64,000 nucleotides of DNA from Pseudescherichia sp032055545 (GTDB lineage Bacteria > Pseudomonadota > Gammaproteobacteria > Enterobacterales > Enterobacteriaceae), in NCBI GenBank assembly GCA_032055545.1, contig DAMBQR010000002.1, positions 62,001 through 126,000 on the forward strand, given 5' to 3'. How positions within the stretch are numbered: position 1 is the stretch's first letter; every line of letters starts with the position of its first letter. The position numbers and the translations under genes were made by a program. A model generated the notes under the pieces. That model did not search any database. It was not told the origin of the DNA and was given only the letters and a program-made list of their open reading frames with translations. Shown piece by piece: positions 43,076 through 51,616 of the stretch.

Positions 43076-44148
43076 GATGCATCTCCTAATCCCAGCATGG
43101 CCCGTACGCTGGCCCGGTCGCCGCCGCCTGCGGCAAAATCATCAAACGCCCGGTCCGCCACAGGGATAATGTGGCGGCGAATAAACTCGCAGCCCTCGCG
43201 CGCCCCGGCGTCGCCCTGCTTCAGGCAGCACTCCCACTCCAGCACCGCCCAGCCGTCGTAGCCGTACTGCGTCAGTTTGCTAAAGATCGCTCCGAAGTCG
43301 ATCTGCCCATCCCCCGGTGAACGGAAGCGCCCGGCACGATCCACCCACGGCTGATAGCCGCCGTAGACGCCGCTGCGCCCGTTGATGCGGAACTCTGCAT
43401 CCTTAACGTGGAAGGCTTTAATGCGAGCGTGGTAGCGGTCGATAAAGGCCAGATAGTCTATCTGCTGAAGCAGAAGATGGCTGGGATCGTAGAGAATATT
43501 GCAGCGCGGGTGGTTATCCACGGCGGCAAGGAAGCGCTCGAAGGTGGCTCCGTCGTGCAGATCTTCTCCCGGATGGATCTCAAAGCAGAGATCGACCCCG
43601 CAGCGATCGAAACGATCCAGAATCGGTCGCCAGCGGCGAGCCAGCTCGGCAAACGCTTCGTCGAGCAGCAGGGCATTGTGCGGCGGCCATGGGTAGAAGT
43701 AAGGCCACGCCAGCGCCCCGGAGAAGGTGGCGTGGGCACGCAGGCCCAGCTTTTGCGAGGCCACCGCCGCCTGGGTCACCTTCTCTACCGCCCACGCCTG
43801 GCGTGCCGTAGGATTGCCCCGCAGATGCTCAGGAGCAAAGTTATCGAAGGCGGCGTCATAGGCCGGGTGCACGGCGACCAGTTGTCCCTCAAGATGCGTT
43901 GAAAGCTCGCTGATCGTCAGCCCGTACGTCGCCAGCGTGCCGCTAATTTCATCGCAGTAGGTCTGGCTCAGCGCGGCCAGCTCGAGATCAAAAATATGCG
44001 GATGATTGCAGGGAATTTGCAGCGCCTTGTAGCCCAGCCGCGCTGCCCACTCCGCCAACCCCTCCAGGGTGTTAAAGGGTGCCTCTTCTCCGATAAACTG
44101 CGACAGAAAAATCCCCGGTCCCTGAACTGTTTTCATACCATCCTCCAC
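43072..44148 (-). CDS. Sugar phosphate isomerase/epimerase (AP endonuclease 2-like TIM barrel)
   Basis: 358 residues (Met1, or Met5 at 44136, which may be the true start). A xylose-isomerase-like TIM barrel: metal-binding residues are suggested by CFEIHPGEDLHD (about 188-199), NILYDPSHLLLQQ (Asp, His) and IKAFHVKDAEF (His). Relatives act on keto-sugars or inososes. Sits between the symporter and dehydrogenase genes with three-base spacing, so the three form one operon. Confidence 0.88.
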   Translation of the reverse strand: MEDGMKTVQGPGIFLSQFIGEEAPFNTLEGLAEWAARLGYKALQIPCNHPHIFDLELAALSQTYCDEISGTLATYGLTISELSTHLEGQLVAVHPAYDAAFDNFAPEHLRGNPTARQAWAVEKVTQAAVASQKLGLRAHATFSGALAWPYFYPWPPHNALLLDEAFAELARRWRPILDRFDRCGVDLCFEIHPGEDLHDGATFERFLAAVDNHPRCNILYDPSHLLLQQIDYLAFIDRYHARIKAFHVKDAEFRINGRSGVYGGYQPWVDRAGRFRSPGDGQIDFGAIFSKLTQYGYDGWAVLEWECCLKQGDAGAREGCEFIRRHIIPVADRAFDDFAAGGGDRASVRAMLGLGDAS

Positions 44149-44150
44149 CG

Positions 44151-45392
44151 TTAAGCCCGCTCGTTGTCGTCATATTTGAATGTAAACAGGAATACCAGCG
44201 CGATAGCGGCAGCGGCGACGGCCGGGATCCACCAGAAAGTCACCCACGCCTCGGGCACGGCCTGCCCGGCGACCAGCCGGTTATAGAGCGCGCCGGAGAT
44301 CTGCGAACCAAGCAGCATCCCGATGCCGTAGGTGAACATAACGATCATGCTTTGCGCCTGGCCTTTAACCTTTGCTCCTGCCACGCGGTCGGTATAGATA
44401 AAGCCTACGACAAAGAAGAAGTCGTAGCAGATCCCGTGCAGCAAAATACCGAGGTAGAGCAGGAAGCGGGTCTCTTCACTCACCCCGAGGGCGAAGAAAG
44501 CGTAGCGCACGAACCAGGCGAACATACCGATCAACAGCATGTACTTCACGCCGAGGCGGCGGAACAGCAGCGGGATCACCAGCATAAAGACGATCTCGGA
44601 CATCTGGCCGAAGGACATGGCGGTGCTGACATCCCCTATCCCGGCGTCCGCCAGGTACGAGGCGGTATAGGCATAGTAAGTGCCGAGCGGTACGGAGATG
44701 AGCATGGCGCAGAGCGAGAAGACAAAGAAGTGGCGCGTTTTTAACAGAGCAAAGGCATCAGCGCAGAAGAGATCGCGCACCGCCACCGGCAGACCTTTGG
44801 CGGGCGCAGGGGTATGCGGCAGCGTCAGGCTATAGAGCGCCAGCAGCACCGAACAGGCCGCCGCCACCATGAAGATATTGACGCTCGCCGCAATGCCGGT
44901 GACGCCAATAAATATCCCCGCTACGATCCAGCCGATGGTGCCAAACACGCGTACCACCGGGAAGGTCTTATCGACGTTTGCCAGGCTATGGAAGGCGATG
45001 TTGTTGGTTAATGCCAGGGTTGGCATATAGCAGAGCGTATAGCCAAACAGCAGGCCAATCAGCAGCGCGCCGTTCTGGGCGATCAGCGCCTGCGGAACAA
45101 ACCAGAGAATGGCCGCCCCGGCGAGGTGCATTACCGCCATCACCTTCTGCGAGGCGAAGAAGCGATCCACCAGCATCCCCAGCACAAACGGCGAGAGAAT
45201 CGAGGCGATCGGCCCGGCGGAAAAGGCGTCGCCAATCAGCAGAGCCATGTTGTGCTGGGTCATGACGAGACCCAGCGTGACGGACCAGCTTCCCCAGATA
45301 AAGAACTGAAGAAACATCATCAGGGACAGTCTTGGCACGAGCAGTCGATACTGCGCTTGCCCTTTGCTGTTACTTTCGGTTGTTGACACCAT
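44151..45392 (-). CDS. MFS transporter of the nucleoside:H+ symporter (NHS) family
   Basis: 413 residues, 12 hydrophobic segments. The opening MFLQFFIWGSWSVTLGLVM and the YDFFFVVGFIYTDRVA segment are typical of NupG/XapB/YegT proteins. In this operon, with a dehydrogenase and an isomerase/epimerase, it most likely imports a glycoside or nucleoside-like sugar instead of a standard nucleoside. First gene after the paired LacI-type operators. Confidence 0.88.
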   Translation of the reverse strand: MVSTTESNSKGQAQYRLLVPRLSLMMFLQFFIWGSWSVTLGLVMTQHNMALLIGDAFSAGPIASILSPFVLGMLVDRFFASQKVMAVMHLAGAAILWFVPQALIAQNGALLIGLLFGYTLCYMPTLALTNNIAFHSLANVDKTFPVVRVFGTIGWIVAGIFIGVTGIAASVNIFMVAAACSVLLALYSLTLPHTPAPAKGLPVAVRDLFCADAFALLKTRHFFVFSLCAMLISVPLGTYYAYTASYLADAGIGDVSTAMSFGQMSEIVFMLVIPLLFRRLGVKYMLLIGMFAWFVRYAFFALGVSEETRFLLYLGILLHGICYDFFFVVGFIYTDRVAGAKVKGQAQSMIVMFTYGIGMLLGSQISGALYNRLVAGQAVPEAWVTFWWIPAVAAAAIALVFLFTFKYDDNERA

Positions 45393-45411
45393 TTTATCGC
45401 CTCACCTGTGG

Positions 45412-45461
45412 AAAGTAATCGATTACAAAACGCGGTCAATAGAAAAGTAATCGATTACAAA
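45412..45461. promoter_or_regulatory. Twin LacI-type operators
   Basis: AAAGTAATCGATTACAAAAC occurs twice (45412-45431 and 45444-45463), each with the perfect 12-bp palindrome GTAATCGATTAC (45415-45426 and 45447-45458). Their centres are 32 bases apart, about three helical turns, so two repressor dimers would bind on one face. Located just before the MFS gene. Confidence 0.85.
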
Positions 45462-45522
45462 ACAGTTTGCCTGCGGGATAGATGAGATCTGCGAGAGGAG
45501 TCACGATAAATATGATGCAGGA

Positions 45523-45553
45523 TTAAAGCCCGGCAAGCAGCACGCCGCCGGGC
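45523..45553 (-). terminator. Terminator of pheP
   Basis: GCCCGGC / GCCGGGC stem (45528-45553) with a 12-base loop; on the minus strand the stem is followed by TTTAATC. It lies six bases beyond the pheP stop. Confidence 0.65.
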
Positions 45554-45559
45554 AGAGGA

Positions 45560-46954
45560 TTAGCGCACCTTACGGCGCAACAGCTTGAAGGCGATAAACA
45601 GGAAAGCGATCCACACCGGCAGCAGAATAGCGGACATCCGCATGCCGTCGATGGTGCACATCAGGCCGAGGATCAGCACTAAAAAGGCGATGCAGACATA
45701 GTTGCTGGCCGGATAGAGCAGCGCCTTAAATTTCGTCTCGCGGCCCTGACGACGCATCGCCGCGCGGAACTTCAGGTGCGCGAGGCAGATCATGATCCAG
45801 TTCAGCAGCAGGGTCGCCACCACCAGCGCCATCAGCAGGCCAAAGGCCTCTTTCGGCAGCAGGTAGTTAATCAGGATCACCAGCGAGGTAATGCCTGCGG
45901 AGAGCATCAGCGAGTTAACCGGCACGCCGCGGGCGTTAACCCGGGTTAAAAACGCCGGGGCGTTGCCCTGCACCGAGAGGCCAAACAGCATCCGGCTATT
46001 GGAGTAGACGCCGCTGTTAAAGACCGAGAGCGAAGCCACCAGGATAATAAAGTTCAGCGCCGAGGCAACAATGTTGCTGTCCAGCTCGTGGAAGATCATC
46101 ACGAACGGGCTGCTGTCGGCGTTGACATCTACCCATGGATAGAGCGCCAGCAGCACCACCAGCGAGCCGATATAGAAGATCAGGATCCGGTAGACCACCT
46201 GGTTAACCGCTTTCGGAATGGTGGTCTGCGGATCGCGGGCTTCGGCGGCGGTAATGCCGATCAGCTCCAGGCCGCCGAAGGAGAACATAATCACCGCCAG
46301 GGACATGATCAGCCCATGCCAGCCGGTGGCGAGGAAGCCGCCGTGCTGCCAGAGGTTATCGAAGGTGGCGCGCTCGCCGCCGTGGCCGGAGAAGAGCAGC
46401 CACAGGCCAAAGCCGATCATGGCGATAATCGCCAGCACCTTAATCAGCGCAAACCAGAACTCCATCTCGCCGTAGAGGCGGACGTTAACCAGGTTGGCAG
46501 CGTTGATGATGATAAAGAAGGCGGCGGCCCAGATCCATGTCGGCACGTTCGGCAGCCAGTACTGCATATAGATACCCGCGGCGGTCAGCTCAGCCATGCC
46601 TACCAGCACGAACATCACCCAGTAGTTCCAGCCGGAGAGGAAGCCTGCGAAGGGACCCCAGTATTTCCAGGCAAAGTGGGAGAACGAACCGGAGACCGGC
46701 TCCTCGACCACCATCTCGCCCAGCTGGCGCATAATCAGGAAAGCGATAATCCCGGCGATGCCGTAGCCCAGCAGCACCGCTGGCCCGGCCATCTGAATCG
46801 CCGGCCCGATGCCCAGAAACAGCCCGGTGCCGATAGCGCCGCCCAGCGCGATAAGTTGAATATGACGGTTTTGCAAACCCCGTTGCAGCGTCGGCCCAGT
46901 CCCCGACGCGCCATCTGCCTGCTGCTGGCCAGATGCGATTGACGCGTTTTTCAC
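45560..46954 (-). CDS. pheP: PheP phenylalanine-specific permease
   Basis: 464 residues, 12 membrane segments, APC superfamily. The opening (LQRGLQNRHIQLIALGGAIGTGLFLGIG), the WNYWVMFVLVGMAELTAAGIYMQYW segment and the NSRMLFGLSVQGNAP segment match E. coli PheP closely, so this is an ortholog and not AroP. It imports phenylalanine with protons. In E. coli pheP lies near nfsB and ybdK, and the same anchors occur here with inserted genes. Confidence 0.95.
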   Translation of the reverse strand: MKNASIASGQQQADGASGTGPTLQRGLQNRHIQLIALGGAIGTGLFLGIGPAIQMAGPAVLLGYGIAGIIAFLIMRQLGEMVVEEPVSGSFSHFAWKYWGPFAGFLSGWNYWVMFVLVGMAELTAAGIYMQYWLPNVPTWIWAAAFFIIINAANLVNVRLYGEMEFWFALIKVLAIIAMIGFGLWLLFSGHGGERATFDNLWQHGGFLATGWHGLIMSLAVIMFSFGGLELIGITAAEARDPQTTIPKAVNQVVYRILIFYIGSLVVLLALYPWVDVNADSSPFVMIFHELDSNIVASALNFIILVASLSVFNSGVYSNSRMLFGLSVQGNAPAFLTRVNARGVPVNSLMLSAGITSLVILINYLLPKEAFGLLMALVVATLLLNWIMICLAHLKFRAAMRRQGRETKFKALLYPASNYVCIAFLVLILGLMCTIDGMRMSAILLPVWIAFLFIAFKLLRRKVR

Positions 46955-47021
46955 GCCCTACCCCTGTCTATTTTAATAAAGGGGCATCTTTTAACACTTA
47001 GCGTTACCGGTAGCAAGCAGA

Positions 47022-47045
47022 CGAAAAGACTGGCGTTGCCGCCAG
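47022..47045 (-). terminator. Terminator of the TonB receptor gene
   Basis: CTGGCG-TTGC-CGCCAG stem; on the minus strand it is followed by TCTTTTCG. It lies 15 bases beyond the receptor stop. Confidence 0.75.
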
Positions 47046-47059
47046 CCCCTCTGCCGATC

Positions 47060-49270
47060 TTAGAAGTCGTAGCTCATGGAGACCTTCAGCGTGCGCGGAT
47101 CGCCGCGGAAGATGTAGGTGCCCAGATCTTCGACGCCGGACCAGTACTTCTCGTTGGTGACGTTATCCACGCCCACACGCCACACCATCTCGTTGGCATC
47201 CTGATTGAGGCGGGTCCGGTAGCGGACGCCCAGATCCAGCGTGGTGTAGTCATCCAGCTTTTTGGTATTCGCGGCGTTGGCGTACTGCGAACCGGAGTGG
47301 TTCACGCGCGCCGTTGCCGTCAGGCCCTCGACCGGCTTGATGTCGTACTCTGCGCCAAACACCATAAAGACGCCCGGAACACCGATAGCCTCTTTGCCGT
47401 CGTTGAGGCCGTTCTGCGTTTTGGTCATCTTGGCATTCACCCATGTGGCGCTGCCGTTGAGGCGCAGGCCGAGCATCGGCTCGCCAAAGACGTTCAGCTC
47501 CACGCCGCGGTTACGCTGCTCACCGTCAAGCTTGTAGGGACCATTTGTACCGTACTGAATGGCAGAGGGCTTTTTGATCTCAAACAGGGCCAGGGTACCG
47601 CCGATGCGACCGTAGTCGATCTTCACCCCTACCTCATTCTGCTTCGAGTGGGCAATACCGGTGCTCTGACCGAAGTTAGAGGCGCTTCTTGGGGCCACGG
47701 TGCCCGGCTGCAGCGCTTCGGTATGGTTGGCGTAGAGTGACAGCTCTTCCCACGGCTTATAGACCACGCCGTAGGTTGGCATCCAGCGGCTCTCTTCATA
47801 GCGTGAGCTGGCTTCCTCTGCTCCGGTGGCGTTATTGTAGTTGCGCACCACCACTTTCTGGTTGCGCGCGCCCACGGTGAAGAGCAGGCTGTCATCCAGC
47901 ACGCCCAGGGTATCGCTCAGCAGCCAGCCCTGGGTACGGCTCCGGCTGGTGGTACGCGGATCGCCATAGTTGCCGCCAAAGCTCGTCACAGGCGGCATTG
48001 CCACGTCGCTCGGATGGTAGATGTTGATGGTCGGGTTGGCAGCAGCGGAGGACATCCGCCATGCGGTTCTGTCGCGCTTGATCAGCGCCGAATAGCCGAC
48101 GTTGATTTTATGCGAGACAAAGCCGGTATCGAGGTTGCCGCGCAGGCCCAGCATGCCGCTGTTAGCATCGATATAGCGGTTGGTATCCAGACGGCTTGCC
48201 GTGGCATCCCCGCTGGCGTTGAGCAACTTCGGCGAGCTGTAAGTTCCAATTTCATGGGCCTGCTGCGCACCCGTGGCGGCATAGGCGGTCCAGGCATCGG
48301 TCAGATCATACTCGGCACGGGCCACACCGAACTGGTTGTCAATGTCGTTGTAGCTCCACGTCTGGCTGAAGTTGGTGCTGGGATCCGGCACGTCGGGAAT
48401 GAAATCTACTCCGGTAATATTGACGCCCATGCCGCTGCCGTGGAAGGTCTTTTTCTGATAAGCCGCATCCAGGGAGGTGCGCAGACGATCGCCCCGGTAG
48501 TCGAGACCGATCGAGGCCAGCGTGGTGCGGCGACGATCGTGATCCAGCGGGGCTTCGCCCTCACGATGCAGCAGGTTAATGCGCGTACCAAACTGGTTGT
48601 TATCGCCAAAACGACGCCCCAGATCCAGCGAGCCACCCACCATCGCCTGGCTGGTGTAATCGACGCCTACGCGGGTCGTGGGCGTATCTTCCGCATGCTT
48701 AGGCTCAAGGTTGATCATCCCGCCCACGCCGCTGCCCGCCGCGCCGTTCAGCAGGCCGTTAGCACCTTTAAAGATCTCGACACGCTCAAGCATCTGAGTA
48801 TCTACAACCTGACGCGGCACCACGCCCGGCAGGCCGCTCATGGTCATGTCGTCACCATCGAGCTTAAAGCCACGGATGCGATAGGTTTCAGCCGAGTTAC
48901 CGTAGCCCTGCACCGGCTGGACGCCTGCGTCGTTGCGCACCACGTCGGCAATGGTTTTGGCCTGCAGATCCTCTACCGCTTTAGCGGTATAGCCGATGAC
49001 GTTAAAGGGCACATCCATCGCCTTCTGCTCGCCGAGCATCCCCAGACGGCCGCCGTGGGCCACCTGACCGTCCAGATAGGCGGGAACCGGCACATCGCCG
49101 CCGGGCGTAAACTCGCTGGCCGGTGCTGCCTGCACCACAATGGTATCTTCCTGATTGGTCTTACTGGTGTCAGCGGCTTCCGCCTGCGTCGAATGGGCTA
49201 CCGCGCCGATAGCCAGCGCAAGCAAGGATTTGCGCAAAGTGAGAGCGTTAGTTTTTATAGGTTGCATCAT
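47060..49270 (-). CDS. TonB-dependent siderophore receptor
   Basis: 736 residues. Signal peptide to about residue 32 (AEA), TonB-box-like DTIVVQA, plug domain about 75-200 (DVPFNVIGYTAKAVEDLQAK, YRIRGFKLDGDDM, VEIFKGANGLLNGAAGSGVGGMINLEPK) and a beta barrel ending in an aromatic residue (KVSMSYDF). It is of the ferric-siderophore class. Encoded 54 bases downstream of a YncE-like lipoprotein gene, recalling the E. coli yncD-yncE pairing but in one operon. A Fur box precedes the pair. Ligand unknown. Confidence 0.85.
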   Translation of the reverse strand: MMQPIKTNALTLRKSLLALAIGAVAHSTQAEAADTSKTNQEDTIVVQAAPASEFTPGGDVPVPAYLDGQVAHGGRLGMLGEQKAMDVPFNVIGYTAKAVEDLQAKTIADVVRNDAGVQPVQGYGNSAETYRIRGFKLDGDDMTMSGLPGVVPRQVVDTQMLERVEIFKGANGLLNGAAGSGVGGMINLEPKHAEDTPTTRVGVDYTSQAMVGGSLDLGRRFGDNNQFGTRINLLHREGEAPLDHDRRRTTLASIGLDYRGDRLRTSLDAAYQKKTFHGSGMGVNITGVDFIPDVPDPSTNFSQTWSYNDIDNQFGVARAEYDLTDAWTAYAATGAQQAHEIGTYSSPKLLNASGDATASRLDTNRYIDANSGMLGLRGNLDTGFVSHKINVGYSALIKRDRTAWRMSSAAANPTINIYHPSDVAMPPVTSFGGNYGDPRTTSRSRTQGWLLSDTLGVLDDSLLFTVGARNQKVVVRNYNNATGAEEASSRYEESRWMPTYGVVYKPWEELSLYANHTEALQPGTVAPRSASNFGQSTGIAHSKQNEVGVKIDYGRIGGTLALFEIKKPSAIQYGTNGPYKLDGEQRNRGVELNVFGEPMLGLRLNGSATWVNAKMTKTQNGLNDGKEAIGVPGVFMVFGAEYDIKPVEGLTATARVNHSGSQYANAANTKKLDDYTTLDLGVRYRTRLNQDANEMVWRVGVDNVTNEKYWSGVEDLGTYIFRGDPRTLKVSMSYDF

Positions 49271-49324
49271 TAACTCATACGAGAGCGTGGGTTAAAAAAA
49301 TGGCCCGTTGCCGGGCCGGTTGGA

Positions 49325-50416
49325 TTACTGATTCAGCGCGATGCGGACAACGCTGTCCGGACCGTTGGTCGAATGATCTTTGTTGAAGGCCTGCTTGACG
49401 GTGACATAGAGGGTCTGGCCGTCGGCAGAGACCAGCAGGCTGTTCGGATTCGGCGGCAGATCCCATGACTGTTTCACCGCGTAGGTGGTGCCGTCGAGGC
49501 TCAGCAGCTTGCCGGACTCACGCTGGCTGATGTAGATCTCGTTGCGTTTCGGATTGAATTTCACCGACAGGGAGTCGCCGACGTCGAGCTGCTTGATCAC
49601 CTTACCGGTATGGATATCCAGCACCAGGGTGGTTTTGGCTTTCGAGTTATCGGTCACGAACAGGCGGCCGGTGGCGCTGTCCTCTGCGAAGTTAAGCAGC
49701 AGGGCCTCTTTTTCACCCAGCGGCTTCCAGCGTTTTTCCACACGGTTGGTGCGCGGGTTGATCACAAGAACTTCACCGCCGCCGTTGGCCGCATAGATGC
49801 GCTGGGTCTGCCCGGAGTAGTGCAGGCCGGTCATCCATTTACCGGTGTTTTTGATGCGGGTTTTCAGCTTCATGGTCTTCGCATCCACCACCCAGATCAG
49901 CGCCGGATCGGCTACTGCGCCGATGTAGAGCAGGCCGTTATGCAGCAGTACCTGGCGTGCACCGTACGGGAAGCCCTCATCGTTTCGCTCCGGGAAGATG
50001 GCACGCGCCAGCACCTTGCCGTCGGCGGTATTAATGGCGCTGATGCCCGCATCCAGCGAGTTGGTGACGTAAACAGTTTTACCGTCCGGGGCGATATCCA
50101 TGCCGAAGTTTTTCAGATCGGTGTGGGTCGATCCGATCGTTTTTAAGGTTTTAGGATCGAGCTTATAGACCACCCCGCCCTGCACATCTTTGAAGCCCTC
50201 TGCGCTGGCCACGTACAGCGCATCGCCCGTCGGGCTTAATGCCAGCTCATAGACGCCCTCGGCCAGATCGCGCTTCACCACGTTAGTCGGCTGCGCTGCC
50301 GCTGCCTGCGGTTTTGCTGGGTCAGCGGCTGGTTTTGCGCTGGCGGACTGGGTGGTATTGCAGCCGCTCAGCACCATTGCCATGCAGAGGGCCAGGGCAG
50401 AGGTTTTCATTTTCAT
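49325..50416 (-). CDS. YncE-like beta-propeller lipoprotein
   Basis: 363 residues from the ATG at 50416. Lipoprotein signal with LSGC (lipidated Cys at about 19), an Ala/Pro/Lys-rich linker, then YVTN-type beta-propeller repeats (LSPTGDALYVAS, IAPDGKTVYVTNSLDAGISAIN, NPKRNEIYISQRESG, VSADGQTLYVTV). E. coli YncE is a soluble periplasmic iron-regulated propeller; this one appears membrane-anchored. It likely helps the adjacent receptor. An ATG 11 codons upstream is possible but has a poorer signal. Confidence 0.85.
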   Translation of the reverse strand: MKMKTSALALCMAMVLSGCNTTQSASAKPAADPAKPQAAAAQPTNVVKRDLAEGVYELALSPTGDALYVASAEGFKDVQGGVVYKLDPKTLKTIGSTHTDLKNFGMDIAPDGKTVYVTNSLDAGISAINTADGKVLARAIFPERNDEGFPYGARQVLLHNGLLYIGAVADPALIWVVDAKTMKLKTRIKNTGKWMTGLHYSGQTQRIYAANGGGEVLVINPRTNRVEKRWKPLGEKEALLLNFAEDSATGRLFVTDNSKAKTTLVLDIHTGKVIKQLDVGDSLSVKFNPKRNEIYISQRESGKLLSLDGTTYAVKQSWDLPPNPNSLLVSADGQTLYVTVKQAFNKDHSTNGPDSVVRIALNQ

Positions 50417-50495
50417 CAGGAGCATCCTTAACCATTCAAAGTCATTCATCTGGAAATAGCGCGCAGACCAAAAAATGGCCTGAACAAACGCTAAA

Positions 50496-50520
50496 GAGAA
50501 TGAGAACTATACTCATTATT
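50496..50520. promoter_or_regulatory. Fur box upstream of the YncE-like/receptor operon
   Basis: AATGAG-AACTATA-CTCATT (50499-50517) is a perfect 6-bp inverted repeat in Fur-box form, extended by GAGAATGAG on one side and ATTATT on the other. It lies about 80 bases before the lipoprotein start. Iron-dependent repression is expected. Confidence 0.7.
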
Positions 50521-50618
50521 AGTAGGCAATCAAGACTATTTCCCTTGAAAAAGCGATAAAAAAATCAGCAGATAATGACAGAGTGCGTGGGGGTTTACGG
50601 TGTAAAGGATTACAAAAT

Positions 50619-50647
50619 AGCGCAGCGTCATTTATAGACGCTACGCT
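50619..50647. terminator. Terminator of the betC-choX transcript
   Basis: AGCGCAGCGTC / GACGCTACGCT stem (one mismatch, seven-base loop). T-rich runs follow on both strands (TTGTTTT on plus, ATTTTG on minus). It lies 20 bases beyond the choX stop. Confidence 0.75.
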
Positions 50648-50666
50648 TTGTTTTGGCAGCTCTCTT

Positions 50667-51614
50667 CTACAAACCCAGCGCTTTCAGCACCGCTGGCTTC
50701 GCCGGTTCCCCGGTGCGGGTGGTAACGCCAGCGAGCCAGCTATCCAGCAGTTCCGGGCGCTTAGCCAGCTCGGCGCGGGCGGCCTCCTGTGCGCTCTGCT
50801 TATCGTCCAGCACGCGAGTGATAACGGCGTTCTCCAGCGGGACGTCAAACTTCAGCTGGCTGAAGAAGCGGTTGGCGTTCGGGCACTGGGTAGCAAAATC
50901 CTTACGTGTGACGGTATTGACCGTCGCGCTACCATAGTTAGCACCAAAGTAAGCATCGCCCCCGCTTAGGTAGGCCAGCTTAAAGCGGGTATTCATGGCA
51001 TGCGGCTCCCAGCCGAGGAAGACGATCCACTCCTTACGCTCCACTGCCCGCGTCACCTGCGCCAGCATCCCGCTCTCGCTTGACTCCACCAGGTTCCAGT
51101 CCTGTAGGGCAAAGTCGTGCTTGTCGAGCATCTTCTTTAGGTTCTGGTTAGCCGGTGCGCCGGGGGCGATGCCGTAAATTTTATGGTTAAACTTGTCAGC
51201 GTACTTTTGCAGATCGGCAAAGTCTTTCACGCCCGCAGCGGCCACGTAGTCCGGCACGGCGAGAGTAAAGCGGGCCGCGGGCAGGTTAGCCCCCAGCACT
51301 TTGACCGAGCCGTCGGCAGTAAACTTGCTGATAACCGGCTCCTGGGCAGGCATCCAGTTACCTAAGAAAACATCCACCTGACCAGTCTTCAGCCCCTGAT
51401 AGGCCAGCGCTACCGAGAGGTTCTGCACCTTCTGCTGATAGCCCAGCGCGTTCAGCACCACGCCAGAGAGTGCGTTGGTGGCGGCGATGTCCGTCCAGCC
51501 CGGATCGGACTGGATGATGGTGTCACAGCGCGCCTCTTCTGCGGCAATGCTGCTCATAGGAAGCCAGCCAGCCGCAGCCAGCAGAACGAATTGCGAAATT
51601 GTCTTCATTTTCAT
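50667..51614 (-). CDS. choX: Choline/glycine-betaine-type ABC substrate-binding protein ChoX
   Basis: 315 residues with a signal peptide ending near IAA (about residue 24). OpuAC-type binding domain: CDTIIQSDPGWTDIAATNALSGVVLNALGY, then VDVFLGNWMPAQEP, VFLGWEPHAMNTRF. Aromatic residues in such proteins cage the trimethylammonium group. Encoded just downstream of the choline sulfatase gene, across from the ATPase and permease genes, so it supplies choline or choline sulfate to that ABC transporter. Confidence 0.88.
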   Translation of the reverse strand: MKMKTISQFVLLAAAGWLPMSSIAAEEARCDTIIQSDPGWTDIAATNALSGVVLNALGYQQKVQNLSVALAYQGLKTGQVDVFLGNWMPAQEPVISKFTADGSVKVLGANLPAARFTLAVPDYVAAAGVKDFADLQKYADKFNHKIYGIAPGAPANQNLKKMLDKHDFALQDWNLVESSESGMLAQVTRAVERKEWIVFLGWEPHAMNTRFKLAYLSGGDAYFGANYGSATVNTVTRKDFATQCPNANRFFSQLKFDVPLENAVITRVLDDKQSAQEAARAELAKRPELLDSWLAGVTTRTGEPAKPAVLKALGL

Positions 51615-51616
51615 TG

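Noticed and set aside
48014..49273. Long open frame on the plus strand
   Set aside because: Opposite the TonB receptor; no recognisable protein features.
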